Of a stretch of 64,000 nucleotides of DNA, positions 1 through 11,100 are shown piece by piece (within the stretch, counting starts at the first letter, position 1; each line of letters starts with the position of its first letter). This DNA comes from Helopsaltes ochotensis (Eukaryota; Chordata; Aves; Passeriformes; Locustellidae). Made by a program: the position numbers and the translations under genes. The stretch spans positions 1-64,000 of the forward strand of contig VXBM01000772.1 of assembly GCA_013400155.1 (NCBI GenBank), read 5' to 3'. The notes below the pieces were generated by a model, which had not been told where the DNA came from, did not search any database, and worked only from the letters and a program-made list of their open reading frames with translations.

Positions 1-1346
1 TGTATGTATGACAAGGCCACCAAACAACAACAATGGCAGGAACCACAAACCAAACCATAACCCCTTAACAGCCTTCTCTCGGCTGCAAGCACTTCCCCCT
101 TTGGTGCAGTTCCGCTCACAGCCGGCAGGGGCGCTGCTGGCTCCCGGCCGGGCAGGGTGGGTGCGATGATTCCCCCGCGCCTGCAGGGGGCGCTGGGGTG
201 GGAGGTTACTTGCCTCTCTGTATGAGATAATGGCGGGTGCAGCTGGCAGAAAGGATGGAAAAGGCACTTCCTTTACAAACCCCCACAGGCAGCTGGTCCC
301 AGTGCACCTCTGGATAGTGAAATGAGCTGTAGTGGGAACCTTGGAAGCAGCAAGCTGGAACGGCAGAGGTTAGCAGATCCTGGAGTAGTAAACGAAATGC
401 ATCAGAAACTCTGCAGCTGTAGCAGGAGCCATAGGGTGTCAGGGCAGGCAGGGGGTGCAGGATTACAGTGTAGTGAAAAAACCCTGAGCAGTGGCAGAGA
501 AATGGTGGGGCCGGGCAGCAGCAGTCCAGCTCCTGAATATGGCTGGGAGAGGCTCCCTTGGAGAGCTGAGGGGCATAGGGTCCTGGGTTTTCCCCTGAGG
601 CACCTGAGTAGATGGTGAAGGTCCTTTCTAGCGAGGTAGAGTATCAATAAGGTTGCAGTGCAACAGCTGATCTTATGGGCAGAACTCCACTCACAGTAGG
701 AGAAAGCAGGGGATGGAACCCCACAGTGGTGGTGAATTCTCCCCACAGTGTGTCCCTCCTCTGAGAGAGGAGGGAGCTAGAGGCTGCACCCAGCCTCTTC
801 CCCCAACCCAAAATCTCATGGTAACTCTGTCCTTCTTGAGAAAAAACCCTCAGGTAGGAGAGTAGCAGCTAGCTGCACTGCTCCCCCTCCTCTGCGGCTA
901 CATTCCTGTCTCTCTGAAGTACTGGTTGTTATTGTTTCTAAGCAACAAATAGGAGAAAAGAGAAAGAAAACAAAAGGAAAAAAATCCTAACCCTCAACAA
1001 CATCAAATACCAGATTTACAACCACATTTAAAAATCACTGTTTATAACAACAGTTCAAGAAATAAAATGAAAAAATGTTGAGGTATTATTATTTCAAAAT
1101 TAAATTGGTACCTCACAGTGGTGGTGGTAACAGCAGGAGAGGAGGAAGAAAAGTGGGAACCTTTGCAAGAGTTAAATGTGTTAAATGTGGCCACTCAGGA
1201 GTTAAAAGATCTCTTCAGAGAAGCTGGGAGTTGAGGGATGCTAGTGACTTGTGAGCTGTGGAGTGCATGCCCTAGAAACCACCACCTACAATCCCCACCC
1301 TCCACTTCATCTGAGAGCTAACAAGGGAGACATGGCATATAGATTA
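1..1346. other. 3' flanking DNA, unresolved repeat-like sequence
   Basis: No gene is recognisable here. Positions 90-230 are GC-rich with several CpGs, and 470-900 is purine-rich and C-rich in blocks. An A-rich stretch at about 950-1080 follows. The patchy composition, unlike the AT-rich 3'UTR to the right, and the ERV debris that follows at 1.35-2.45 kb suggest this is also degraded LTR-retroelement sequence. I cannot name a family. The open frames at 322-618 and 402-746 overlap on opposite strands and resemble no protein I know. Confidence 0.3.
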
Positions 1347-1660
1347 TGTTACAAATGAAATCAGAATCAAAGTTTATAAAGGTTTTATTAAGAAATTAAA
1401 ATATAAAATTTAGAAATTTGGGTATCAAATTTGGAAAGTCATGAACGAAACCAGCCCCGAGCCAGGCGATCGGAACTGGGTGAACCACAGACCAACAGAG
1501 AGTCCCCCTAGGTTCACAAAAGCAGTCTTTTTGGGGCTTGATTTTATACAGTTTTTCGGCTGGGCTATGTGTCGTCTCGCCTCTCTCAGTCTAGCATGGT
1601 TTCTACACATATTCATGTGGAGTCTTTTCTCCAGTAAATGGCACTTAGAGGAAGGAGTAG
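1347..1660 (-). mobile_element. LTR-like remnant of an endogenous retrovirus
   Basis: Read on the minus strand, this block has the architecture of a retroviral LTR. A TATA-type element (TATAAAAT, plus-strand 1541-1548) is followed about 155 nt later by a poly(A) signal (AATAAA, 1384-1389). A U5-like stretch then ends in CA at 1347, the usual LTR 3' terminus. The 5' limit of U3 is unclear and could extend to about 1830. No family is assigned. The neighbouring integrase remnant reads in the opposite direction, so the two are either separate insertions or the product of an inversion. Confidence 0.45.
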
Positions 1661-1792
1661 TGGCTTAATTTTTGTCGGTGGATCCCGGCATTCAGATTCA
1701 TCTCTGACAATCTCGGTTAGATGGCATGCCTGGTACAGATCGATGAGTAGTTAACTTTTCTTTCTTCATTCCGGTAAGCAATTGTCTTGGGA

Positions 1793-1863
1793 GGTGTACC
1801 TGCTTGATTCAACTTTACTGGATTGTTAATTCAAATGCAATTTTCCACTGATTCAGGTACACC
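1793..1863. repeat. 10-bp perfect inverted repeat around a 51-nt loop
   Basis: GGTGTACCTG at 1793-1802 is the exact reverse complement of CAGGTACACC at 1854-1863, and a further GTGTACCTG occurs just to the right, near 1871. It lies at the possible outer edge of the LTR-like block. It may be part of a U3 region or of another element's terminus; function unknown. Confidence 0.5.
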
Positions 1864-2245
1864 CTTGCAAGTGTACCTGAATGGCAAGCATTCTTTGTTG
1901 GTTTCTGCTGAAGATGATCTGCTCTTCTTTCTGTACCACCCTTCTTTCAAATGTATAATGTCTTCTTTCATTGTTCTGCTCCCAACTGCCTCTTTCTTCT
2001 TCAGATGCTAACAAGAGTACTTTTTGTCCTTTAGGATTGGCTGATCTTTCATGTAGGGATGACATAGCCTCATCTTTTCTCGGTTTCAGTCCCAATGTTT
2101 TTGGGACTGTTTCAGTCCCCAAGTTTTATTATTCAGCTCAAACACAAACTTATTTTATTATTTTGCATTAACTATATTGAATAAAACATGAATTACTCCA
2201 TTCATCTATAACAGATTATTTAAGTCCTTACAAGGGATCAGAAAG

Positions 2246-2445
2246 AAAACAAGTGCTGGTCGGGGTGGTCTTGTTGAGGCTGAAGCCATAGGATGGCCTA
2301 TTGGAGAAAGCACAGTAGAAGTGCTGAAACGATGGTTGAGTTATTTGTCTAAACCCAAGTCTATCCCGTATGACAATAGTCATTTTACTGCCAGGGTGGT
2401 CTAAGAATGGGATAATCTATGGGCACAAATTGTTGTAGCCTAATA
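2246..2445 (+). pseudogene. Degenerate retroviral integrase fragment (ERV pol remnant)
   Basis: In the plus-strand frame with codons starting at 2270, the translation reads GLVEAEAI, then an intervening stretch, then VLKRW, and then PYDNSHFTARVV followed by a stop (TAA, 2402-2404) and EW. This matches the region of the retroviral integrase catalytic core around the second acidic residue of the D,D-35-E triad, where the family has a DNG-x-HFT motif. Here the glycine is replaced and the frame is broken by stops. Only about 60 codons are recognisable, with no reverse transcriptase, gag or env nearby. It is an old, inactive fossil. The element class is uncertain: ERVL-like and gammaretroviral-like elements both carry this motif. 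Confidence 0.6.
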
Positions 2446-3954
2446 GTAGATAGTAGTCCTTGAAAAGATCAAGGAATTTGTAATCAGATATATAACAAGT
2501 TTCACTTAAGCTGTACTATGATTTGATTGGTGGTACCTGCCATGAGAGACTAATGAATATTAAGAGAGTAAGGATATTTTGAAACAGACTACAGTGGGAT
2601 CCACAATGGTGGATTCCTTCTTCCTTTCATCCTCCCCTGAAAAGGTCAATGCACGGGTTGTTCAGAAATCACTGTTGCCATGTGCTATTCAGAAATATTT
2701 AAATCATTGCTGCCACAGACTAACCTATCATAAGATTTAAATAATTGCTTCCATAAATGAAACTTTTTGATTGATTGTTTAGCACTGTTTCACCATAATT
2801 TAGCTCAAGGGTATTCCAAATGTACCTCTGAGTAGGCAGTCTGCGACTGCCATGTAGGATCCAACATTTTGTGGCTATCCCAGACCAGGTCGCCCAGGAT
2901 TGCCCTCTTGGGACCTGACATGTTGCATACTTATAAAAGCACTGGGTATATTTTATGTAGTGTAATGTTTAGTCTTTTCTTCACTGAGCATGAAGAAATA
3001 CAGATGTCCAGTGGGCATATGAAAACCAGCTTGTCTGCCCCTATGGGCTAACAGATCTTGCTTACTTGTGGTTTTGGGATGGGAAAGGCACACTAGACAA
3101 CAGGAAATTATCTACTTAATCATTAACTATATGACCATTTGGTTAAAGATTATGCCAACCGAGTCACAGTTGAAGACTATTCAAAGGGGACCACATCATC
3201 AGGGCAATCCTCATACTGTTGCAAACTATCTTTGCAGATAGCCCAGCAGCATTCTCCAAAGTTTGTCTTTTTTCATGCTCTCTGTAACACCAGACCTGCA
3301 CATTTCAGCCTTTTTTCCATATACGTTTTTTAAGCATCAAGTACAGTGTTTCAAGGCTACTTACAACATGACAGCTGAAATCAAAGTTTCAGGATGAACA
3401 TTTTAATCTCCATCTTCAAAAGGAGGGGCTATTGTTTAAACACTTAGCTTCCATGTCCTGATGTCTCAATCTTCTGATAATTGAACCATTTTAAAATGAA
3501 GTAGTGTTTGCTCTTCAAAGTTTGTGTGCAAAACCTGTGGCTTCCCTTTTGCCCAAGGCTTGCTTTATCTGATAAGATCCAGGCCCTGGATTCTCTCTGT
3601 CTTGAGTCTGAAGTATTGCAGTTTGTTTCCTTTTCTAGGTGAAGATAAAGTAGTGGTCTCTCCACCATTTTTCATCCCGGCCTTTTTTTCTCTTAGCCTT
3701 TTCTTACCTGTAAAAGTCATGGGGCGAATTCAGCAGTTACTAGATTCTGGCAGAGTTGTACTGGTGGGCACTTAAAGTCAGTGACATTTTGGATAGACAT
3801 TTTCCCTTACTCAATTTATGAAAAAGTCAGTTGAAGAGAAAACAGGATTAAATAGGTTTGAAATGTGTGATGTGCTGAGGGTGACCTTGGGAAATAGTAT
3901 GCTTGTGGTCTGTAGATTAGACTTCACATCTCATTACAAGAAAGTAAAGAGAAC
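2446..3954. other. Intergenic DNA beyond the NHS poly(A) site
   Basis: AT-rich sequence with no recognisable gene or repeat. The short open frames here (for example 3139-3333 and 3524-3775) have no recognisable protein similarity and no supporting splice or promoter context. The first few hundred bases may still belong to the ERV debris to the left. Confidence 0.4.
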
Positions 3955-3976
3955 ATGTGATTTAATTGCAGTCACG

Positions 3977-3982
3977 TTTATT
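3977..3982 (-). promoter_or_regulatory. Probable main NHS poly(A) signal (AATAAA)
   Basis: The minus strand reads CAAATAAACGTGACTGCAAT here. A CA cleavage site follows 15-20 nt downstream (about 3960), and then a T-rich, TG-containing element (about 3935-3957) that resembles the GU/U-rich downstream element. This is the best complete poly(A) site in the region below the stop codon. Confidence 0.65.
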
Positions 3983-4412
3983 TGCAGTTTCTATACACAC
4001 TTTCTAGGTAATCAAACTTTTCCAACACAATTTTTGAGAGGGGTTCACAATGAAACTGTCACCGTTTTTACTAAAAATAAATACAAGACTTAAAGTGTTG
4101 CACAGCTCTAAAATATACAAAGGCTTGGATTTAATGTAAACTTTGAAAACATTTTACAAAAGAAACCATATTTGCAACAATTTAAAAAGTTCATATTTAC
4201 AAATATTACAAAAATACAAAATGGATGCAAGTCCATAAACCATTGTCTTTTCTGCCAGCATGAACTGGTGCTAGTACCAAAATAGTTACACTGTAACCTT
4301 CTTAATTTTGTTTTTTTAATTCTTTAAGTCATAACCCTACAGTATTTCTCTATCTGCCACCATTGCAGCAAATGCACTCAATCACTGACCTTTGGCAAAA
4401 GCAAACATATGC

Positions 4413-4418
4413 TTTATT
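4413..4418 (-). promoter_or_regulatory. Candidate proximal poly(A) signal in the NHS 3'UTR
   Basis: AATAAA on the minus strand within GCAAATAAAGC, 436 nt before the main signal. Its downstream T/G-rich element is weaker than at the distal site. It could yield a shorter 3'UTR. Confidence 0.3.
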
Positions 4419-6399
4419 TGCTACAACTATCCCATGCCCTCTATGCTGCCACAACAAAAACTAAAATAGGGAAAAAAAAGAAAAAAAAAAAAAAAGAAAG
4501 AAGAAAATGGGAAAATGTTATTTTTCAGAAAACAGCTGTATAACTTAAGAAATAATTTTCATAACATTCGTGCAAGCAACAGAACAGTAGGTTGAAATGA
4601 CGGTTCCGCAGTTACCTGATGCACGTACTGTATGTACCCTGTCTCAGGAGGTGAGTGATGTTCCCTTTGCTCTATGGCCTGTCCTCTGGTGCCTTAATGG
4701 CACGCTTGCAATGCTACAGGGCTCCCCGCCATTCGTCTTCCTCTGACTCCCACATTTGTTCTGAACTCTTTTCTTCACAGAGGGTTTAGAATCTCTCTGT
4801 TTGGGTTTCAATCTGCTAAATATAAATAAGAAAATTAAGCAAAAGGAGACTATACTCCAGTGGGTTTGTTCTGTATTTGTTTTGTAAGTGGAGTATTGCC
4901 TCATCAATCTGGTAAAAAAAAACCCCTAATGTATATATATTTATTTAGAATGTCTATGAAATTATTGATTGTTAATAAAAAGTGGTCTCATCAAAGTCAA
5001 TTCTGCTGTATTCTCTTTACTGTTTTGAATGACTATTAACTCAGGAGTAGTAAACATTTTGTAAAAGTGCTCCCGGTAAAAATCTTGTGGAAAATGACTG
5101 AAGATGACAAACTAAGGATTTTCTGCCCATTATCTAAACTAGCTTTTCTCATACTCTCCACAAGGTGGTTTGTTATATGCTAAACATATTGTTTCCTCTT
5201 AAAACATTCTCATTCATTGACTTCACTTGTATTCAGACTTATTTTCCTACCTAAGCTACTAATGTGATTAGCCTTTTGTTTCCAAAATCTTTCTCCATTA
5301 TCTTTTTAAAAACTATTTTAGACGATTTTGCAGCCCTTCAACTGATGGACCATCCCTCATCCCAACACACCTATCACATACACAGTGACTCTGCCTCATC
5401 AACTGAATGCAACCAGGCTACACAGGAGGACAGTAGGAAACTCAGAATAATATATGTCTTGTGGTAAGTGCTAGACAAAATCAGATGTGAACCTTCTCTG
5501 GGGAATAACATTTTGGATAGGTTAAAGTGTTCTGATTTGTTTTGACTCCTTGAAATTTTAACAGTTTTAGGAAGAACCTTCCTCTTTAAAACATGATCTG
5601 CCTTCTTTTAAAAATTCTCAGCTTTATGTGTTACATGATTAAAAGAAAAAAAACCCCAAAACTGAATTCACACATCCCGCCTCCTAGTCCTTTACTTATG
5701 CTTAAAGCCAGCTTTTAGCTGATTTCTTTATAGCCAAGAATGCTCTTTCTGCCATCCTACTTGACCTGTCCTACAGCACACCCTATTTCTCCTTCACTAT
5801 TTTCTCTGCACTAACCTTTCGTCTTTTCCTAATCATATCCTACAGCAAGCAATACCAACTGCATCGGTTTTGGATAAAAAGGACCTTGTCCTCTAAGCAG
5901 CTCATCAGTGTAGATGGGGCTACATCAGTGGAAATTGTGGTGGCCCAAAGGAGAATCAGGCCTATTGGTTTTATTCTGTTTGAAAATCAAAAGTATAAAG
6001 CAACTCACGGGTTCTTGTGGTTTTAAGATGAGAATATTCAAGTAACTTCAAGTAATTCAGCTTTTATCTCCCTGCCTTCATTTGTGTCAAAGCAGCTACT
6101 TTGATTTGTCTCCTTTCCCACCCCACCCCAGTCCCTCACCCTGTTCTGTGTTTCTGGTAAACCCAGACAAGATCCCTACTGTACGTGGCTGGCAAAATGA
6201 ACTGGAGCTTTCCCTTTCCCAGCTCAGCAATGAATATAAATAATGCATACACATATCTATTTCCCCGCTACGTTTTCACAGTGTCATTTTTGTAAATATT
6301 TAGGTAGCATGAATCTCATCAGCACAAAGAGAAAGCTTCACTGAAAACTCATTGCAGATATTTACTGATAAATCGAAAGCGCTTCTTGCATGCTTATAA

Positions 6400-6405
6400 T
6401 TTATT
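6400..6405 (-). promoter_or_regulatory. Candidate mid-3'UTR poly(A) hexamer
   Basis: AATAAA on the minus strand (CAAATAAATTATAAGC), about 1.16 kb past the stop codon. The surrounding sequence is AT-rich and lacks an obvious downstream GU element, so use is doubtful. Confidence 0.2.
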
Positions 6406-7076
6406 TGTTTCCGTTACGAACCAGAAACTAATTGTGTTCAAAGATTATAGTTACCAGGTTATGACTGTGTTATGTATCCCAATAGCCTAATAGGAATATG
6501 AAAGTTAAGTACTGTTTCCTTTTACATCTATCTTCTCTGAAGCAATCCCTGCAAGAATAAAGGCCCAGGGGAGGCTGTGGGATGGGACCCTTTTGGGGCT
6601 TTGCATCAGACCCAGCTTTTTTCTGTCAGAAACACACTCATCTTCCCCAGCAATCCTCACGGTAACCCTCCCAGCTGTGCTTTCCAGTTAGCTTCTTTGG
6701 AGCTGCCTTAGAAAGACAAGTGGTTTCTTTAATCCCCTCATAGTCAGCCTTTCCATTTTCTTAACTAAGGTGGAAAATTTCTACTTTCCACTGCTCAATG
6801 TCATCCTTCAGGCCTGTCACACTGAAAGTGGTTATTGGTGGCCATGTTTTATGTTTGATATGAAAATGGTATTCACAGAATACAGTTATTACAATTGAAT
6901 TCATTCGTCTTCTATAAACAAAGTTGTTATGCAGTAAATCATTTGCCATGTCCACTTTTTGATAATTCTATTTACAAATTTTTATCAAAAATATGATATT
7001 TACATATGTTTTGTTAATTTCTTCTAAAGTTTGTTTCAGCTCATTTTAGTGTAGAAAAATACCAATTCTCAAGAGC

Positions 7077-7130
7077 TTTTTTTTGTTTGTTTGTTTTTTT
7101 GTGGTTTTTTTTATTTTGTTTTGTTTTCTC
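7077..7130. repeat. T-rich low-complexity tract (A-rich in the NHS transcript)
   Basis: Runs of T interrupted by G (TTTG/TTTTG units), about 430 nt past the stop codon in the NHS 3'UTR. It appears as an A-rich tract in the mRNA. Confidence 0.8.
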
Positions 7131-7433
7131 CCTAGGGAAGCACTACAGTGAGGGATTTGTTTCTAGACGGGCAGCTTCTGGGGAAAAAACCCACCCAAAG
7201 TCATCTTTAACTCTATGGCAAGTGAATAGCCTTGAAATCTACACTGACAATGGAAATGAGAGTGGGATAAACCAAATGAAGCCAAAAGAAAACAGAACCG
7301 ACATAGCATATCTTCATCCTTTTAGAAAATGTAATGTAATAAATAGCTACAGCTGTAGTCCTTTTGTTTCCCCAGCGTCTTCCCAACACAAACACATCTA
7401 AGCATTGATATTGCCCTGTGATTGTTCTCTTTT

Positions 7434-7444
7434 TCTTCCTTTTT

Positions 7445-7477
<33 letters not shown>

Positions 7478-7479
7478 TT
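7434..7479. repeat. Poly(T) tract (22-nt A run in the NHS transcript)
   Basis: T runs interrupted by C, ending in an uninterrupted run of 22 T at 7458-7479. In the NHS mRNA this is a long A tract only about 85-130 nt after the stop codon. Oligo(dT)-primed cDNA could start here and mimic a very short 3'UTR. Confidence 0.9.
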
Positions 7480-7562
7480 GATTGCTACAGCCTTGGCCTT
7501 TTATGTTGACGTCCTTAAGAGCTCAGGTGGTGTTGGCGGCCTGGCCCTGGCACCCACACAGC

Positions 7563-8187
7563 CTATGTAGAGCTTTGAGAAGACCGATCGTCGTGGGGGC
7601 TGCCGTCCGAGTTCTCGGTCTCCCCCTCGGAGATGGCCTGCATGGGTGTGTTGTACAGCCTGCAGCGCACGCTGTACCGGCTGCTGCTGGCTGCCGGCGG
7701 TGCCCGCGACCGCCCCACCCGCGAGGATGCCGACATGGGGAAGTTCTTGGAGGAGAATCCTTCCGTGTTGACCCGGGGGGAGCAGGGGGAGAGTGGCGAT
7801 AATGCATCGGGGCTCGTTGTGGGAGGAGACTCTTCCATGCTTTGAAGGGTGTCTGCTGTGAGCTCTCCAGGAGACTTCGGCAAAATAGGACTTTTCAGAA
7901 TTTCTGTGGCAGACATCCTGTAGCTGGAATCAGATCGGCTGCCCTTTTTAAGAAGCAGGAGCTTAAACTCCTCATTGGATGTGTTGGACTTTTTGGCATT
8001 CCTGTATATGAGCCCAGGGGACCTCTGACTGCTAATGGGAGTGCCTGCATTGCTGGCTGGTGGCATGTTGCTCGTGGGCAGTGTGCTGCTGGTGGGAGGC
8101 TGGCTGCTGGTCCCAGATGAAGGTCTCAATCTGTTTCTTATAGAAAGGTCTCCAGAATCCTTTCTCCCAAGAACTTTCCTTTTTGAT
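7563..8187 (-). CDS. NHS: NHS exon 8 (last coding exon, C-terminus and stop)
   Basis: This exon encodes 207 residues plus the stop at 7563-7565. It starts after the acceptor TTTACAG with one base completing the Arg codon split with exon 7. The order is a basic segment SKRKVLGRKDSGD, a Ser/Thr/Pro-rich variable stretch, then the conserved block SPGLIYRNAKKSNTSNEEFK and LLLLKKGSRSDSSYRMSATE. This is followed by LSPLSPCSPRVN, APPAASSSRYSVRCRLYNTP and an acidic end. The C-terminal third is almost invariant in vertebrate NHS, which suggests a conserved binding function; the partner is not evident from sequence. The Thr/Ser-Pro tract around TSSTLPTSNMPPASN differs from mammals and looks lineage-specific. 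Confidence 0.96.
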
Positions 8188-11100
8188 CTGTAAAAACACA
8201 AAGAAAACTCTTTCATACATTACTTTTGTAGTATAATGCTTAGCGTTGTTCTGGAGTTTTACAGGTGCTTTCATGTTAGCCAGAGTTCTCTTAATCCCTC
8301 TGTAAAATATTGGAAGCTGTCAGTGACTCATGGCACTGAGCTGCAGTGTCCCCTCCCAACATTACCCAGCTCTTCCAAGACAATGTATGCACAACCAGCT
8401 CTTTGTAGAGACAACAATGCATACAGAAACTTAAGTAATAATAATAATATGCAGAATAATCTATTCAGTATCAGAAAACTTCAATATCAGTTTTGATCCC
8501 AAATTTCAACTGACTACAAAATACTCTAAAATTGAAGTGATGCCTTGTCATATTGTTCTCCCTGCAACAACTCATTCACCGGAATAGAGCTGGTAGACTG
8601 GTAGGCAGAAGAGAGGAACCACTGCAGGTAGTTTTCTTTGAGGACATATATGTTGGTTAGAGAGAAGAGCCTGATGTTTTTATCTCTAAAGCATCCCACA
8701 CATGTCATGAAGATACTCAGACTGCACTCCAGGCCATAATAAAGCACGTTTTAAAGCTGCCTTTTAGAAAACTGAACTGAGTTAACTAAAGAACATAGTT
8801 TGAGGACAAGACTTAAACATAGAATAACCATCCTGCAGCTATTGTTAGTGGATAACTGTGCAGGGATGCATGTTACCATTTCCCATTGCCACAATTTAGG
8901 TCACCTGTGAATGACTGCAAACAGATCCTCAGTAGTGCGGGGTTTGTTTGGAGACACAAAGACATCCTCAGTGTCAGCCTGTGACTCCTCGCTCAGTGGA
9001 GACATGATGGACTCATCGCTTGGAGAAGACTCTTAAAAAGGAGAGAAGCCACATTATGAGTCAGACTCCACTGCACTTTGCAACACCACTGCTAGCTGGA
9101 GGCACCAGCTCCACTCACAACTGAGTGGGTGATACCACCATACAGCCTCTAATCTAAAAGTCATGTCTGTTCCATATTGGAGCCCATAAAAGGAGCACCG
9201 AACACAGGATCTCTCATTTACAGCACAGCTGTGATAATCAGACTCTTCTGTACCCAACACCAATGCTCCTCCCTTTTATCTTTTATCATGCTGAAATGCA
9301 GCACAAGGGAGAAAATTAGTATCAGAAATACAGTCTGAATACTTTGGAAAAGTGTAAATAGCTTTGGGCTGGCTGGCCAGCTAACAGACATGGGGGAGCC
9401 TATGCTTAAACCCACAGAGGGAAGCTGATGTGCCACTCTGCTTTGACTCCACCACCATTCTGTCCAAAACTGCCTGATTTGGTATGACACAGAAAGAATT
9501 CCCAACTGACCTTTCAGCGAAGGCTCGTCTGCGCCGCCCACTGTCTCGTCTGCCCTGCTGTCATCAGAGGCACTTTTGGCTGGGATACCTGATGTGATAT
9601 CGTTTTCCTGCTTGCAACCCTCTTCGTTAAGTGAATCCACTGCTGCCATCTCTGCTTCGTAGCTGATATTCCCAGGCACATGGTGGCTTACATCGGGCTG
9701 GTGCTTTAACTGATAGGTGATGGCTGGTCCCTCAGCCTGAGCTGGGCTTTCATCCACAGGCACAGCTTCCACCTTCCCCTCACTGCCTGTGGAGAGCTCT
9801 TGCTGAGCCTGAACTTGCTGAAGATCATGCGCTGTTTCTACTCCGTGGACAGGTTTCTTTGTTTCATCATCACCTGTGGAGACAGCTGAGCCCTTCTGAA
9901 AGCCATCCATGGGGACAGCACATGTCTGATTCAGAGAAATTTCTGGTAAGTGTTCAGCAGCCAGGTGTGTTTGGTCCTTCTCTGGTTTGATTTCAACGAG
10001 ACCCATGCTTCCTGAAGTTACAGCTTCTCGCTCACAGCTATTCTGCCCGCCGAAAGAGGAACTTTTCTCTAAAGGTGGCTTTCCAGGGCCTGCTTCTGCT
10101 GGGGAAGTGTCAATGTACAGCATTACGGCCTCATCTGTAGAGTACTGGCGTGATACTGGTTTCTTAGCTAAGAGCGGCCTCATTTTGCCTGGAGAGACCT
10201 CGGTTGCCATCAAGGTGGTCTCCTGTATGCAAAGCAGATCTGGGGTACTGCCTTTATGTTTCACTCCTTCAGGCTTGTTGACTGCCCGGAGGTGGACAGA
10301 TTTGAGAACAGAGGGTGTGATGGCAAGGGCAGAGGGAGGGCTGGGCTGCAGGGCTTCCCCGACCGCGCTCTGCTTGCTGTGGCTAAAGGTATGCAGCTGG
10401 TGCCTGTGAGCGAAGGGCTTGCTCAAGACATTGTGAAGAGCACTTAGGTCAAGGTGAGTAGGAGGTATAATTGGAAGTTCGAGGTCTTTGCTCACTGAGG
10501 CGGTGCCATCTTTTGAGAGTGGCTGCTGCAGCGATGACTTCCTCTCTGGAACTTTCGGCTTCCTCTTGCTCCCCCCTGGAGACAATGGTCCTGAAAAGAA
10601 AGCTGTCGGAAAAGAAGAGGTGGGCGTCTCTGACTGGCTGGAGTACCCACTGGAGGGTGAGGCTAACCCTGCCAACTTCTCTGGGGAGGCCAGCTTAAAC
10701 TCATTATCAACAGAGGGGAGGGATGGGGTTGTAGCTCGTGACCCAGACTGAGACGTCTGGGATTCAGAGCTCTCTGGTGACTTGATGCACTCTATGACTG
10801 TAGTACCCGTAGCAGTGCTTGAATTGGACAAGGACCTGTAAGGATCGCTAGATTTCAAGTCGTTCAGAAGCCAGAGGTCTGCATAGTGAGGTTGTTCAGC
10901 ACCTTCATCTTTAAAGGAGGGGATATCAGCGGTGTCAAATGGAGTTTCCTTTAACCCGCCATCACCCTGGTTTGGCCAGGGAAGCTCCTGCTTGGCTGGC
11001 AAGTTGGGGCCTTCCACTCGGGAAGGTGTGTTTGAAAATTCAAGAGGCAGCTTCATCTCCCTGGCAGTGTGAGAGACATGCTGCCCACCACTGATCTTTG

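Larger units (their letters stand above)
3955..7562 (-). other. NHS 3' untranslated region (about 3.6 kb)
   Basis: This segment follows the NHS stop codon (7563-7565) and runs to a strong poly(A) site at about 3955-3965. It is AT-rich, with many TTTT/AAAA runs and no exon-like open frames, as expected of a long vertebrate 3'UTR. Mammalian NHS also has a 3'UTR of several kilobases, so the length fits (family knowledge). It contains at least two weaker internal AATAAA hexamers (near 4413 and 6400) that could give shorter forms, and A-rich tracts close to the stop codon. The exact 3' end needs RNA evidence. Confidence 0.75.

Noticed and set aside
7087..7401. 104-aa plus-strand open frame in the 3'UTR region
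   Set aside because: Begins in a T-rich low-complexity tract, is antisense to the NHS 3'UTR, and has no recognisable similarity.
9054..9510. Continuation of the exon 6 frame into the next intron
   Set aside because: Homology to NHS stops exactly at the AAAG/GTCAGT donor (9511) and resumes in exon 7 at 9031, so the extra residues are intronic read-through.
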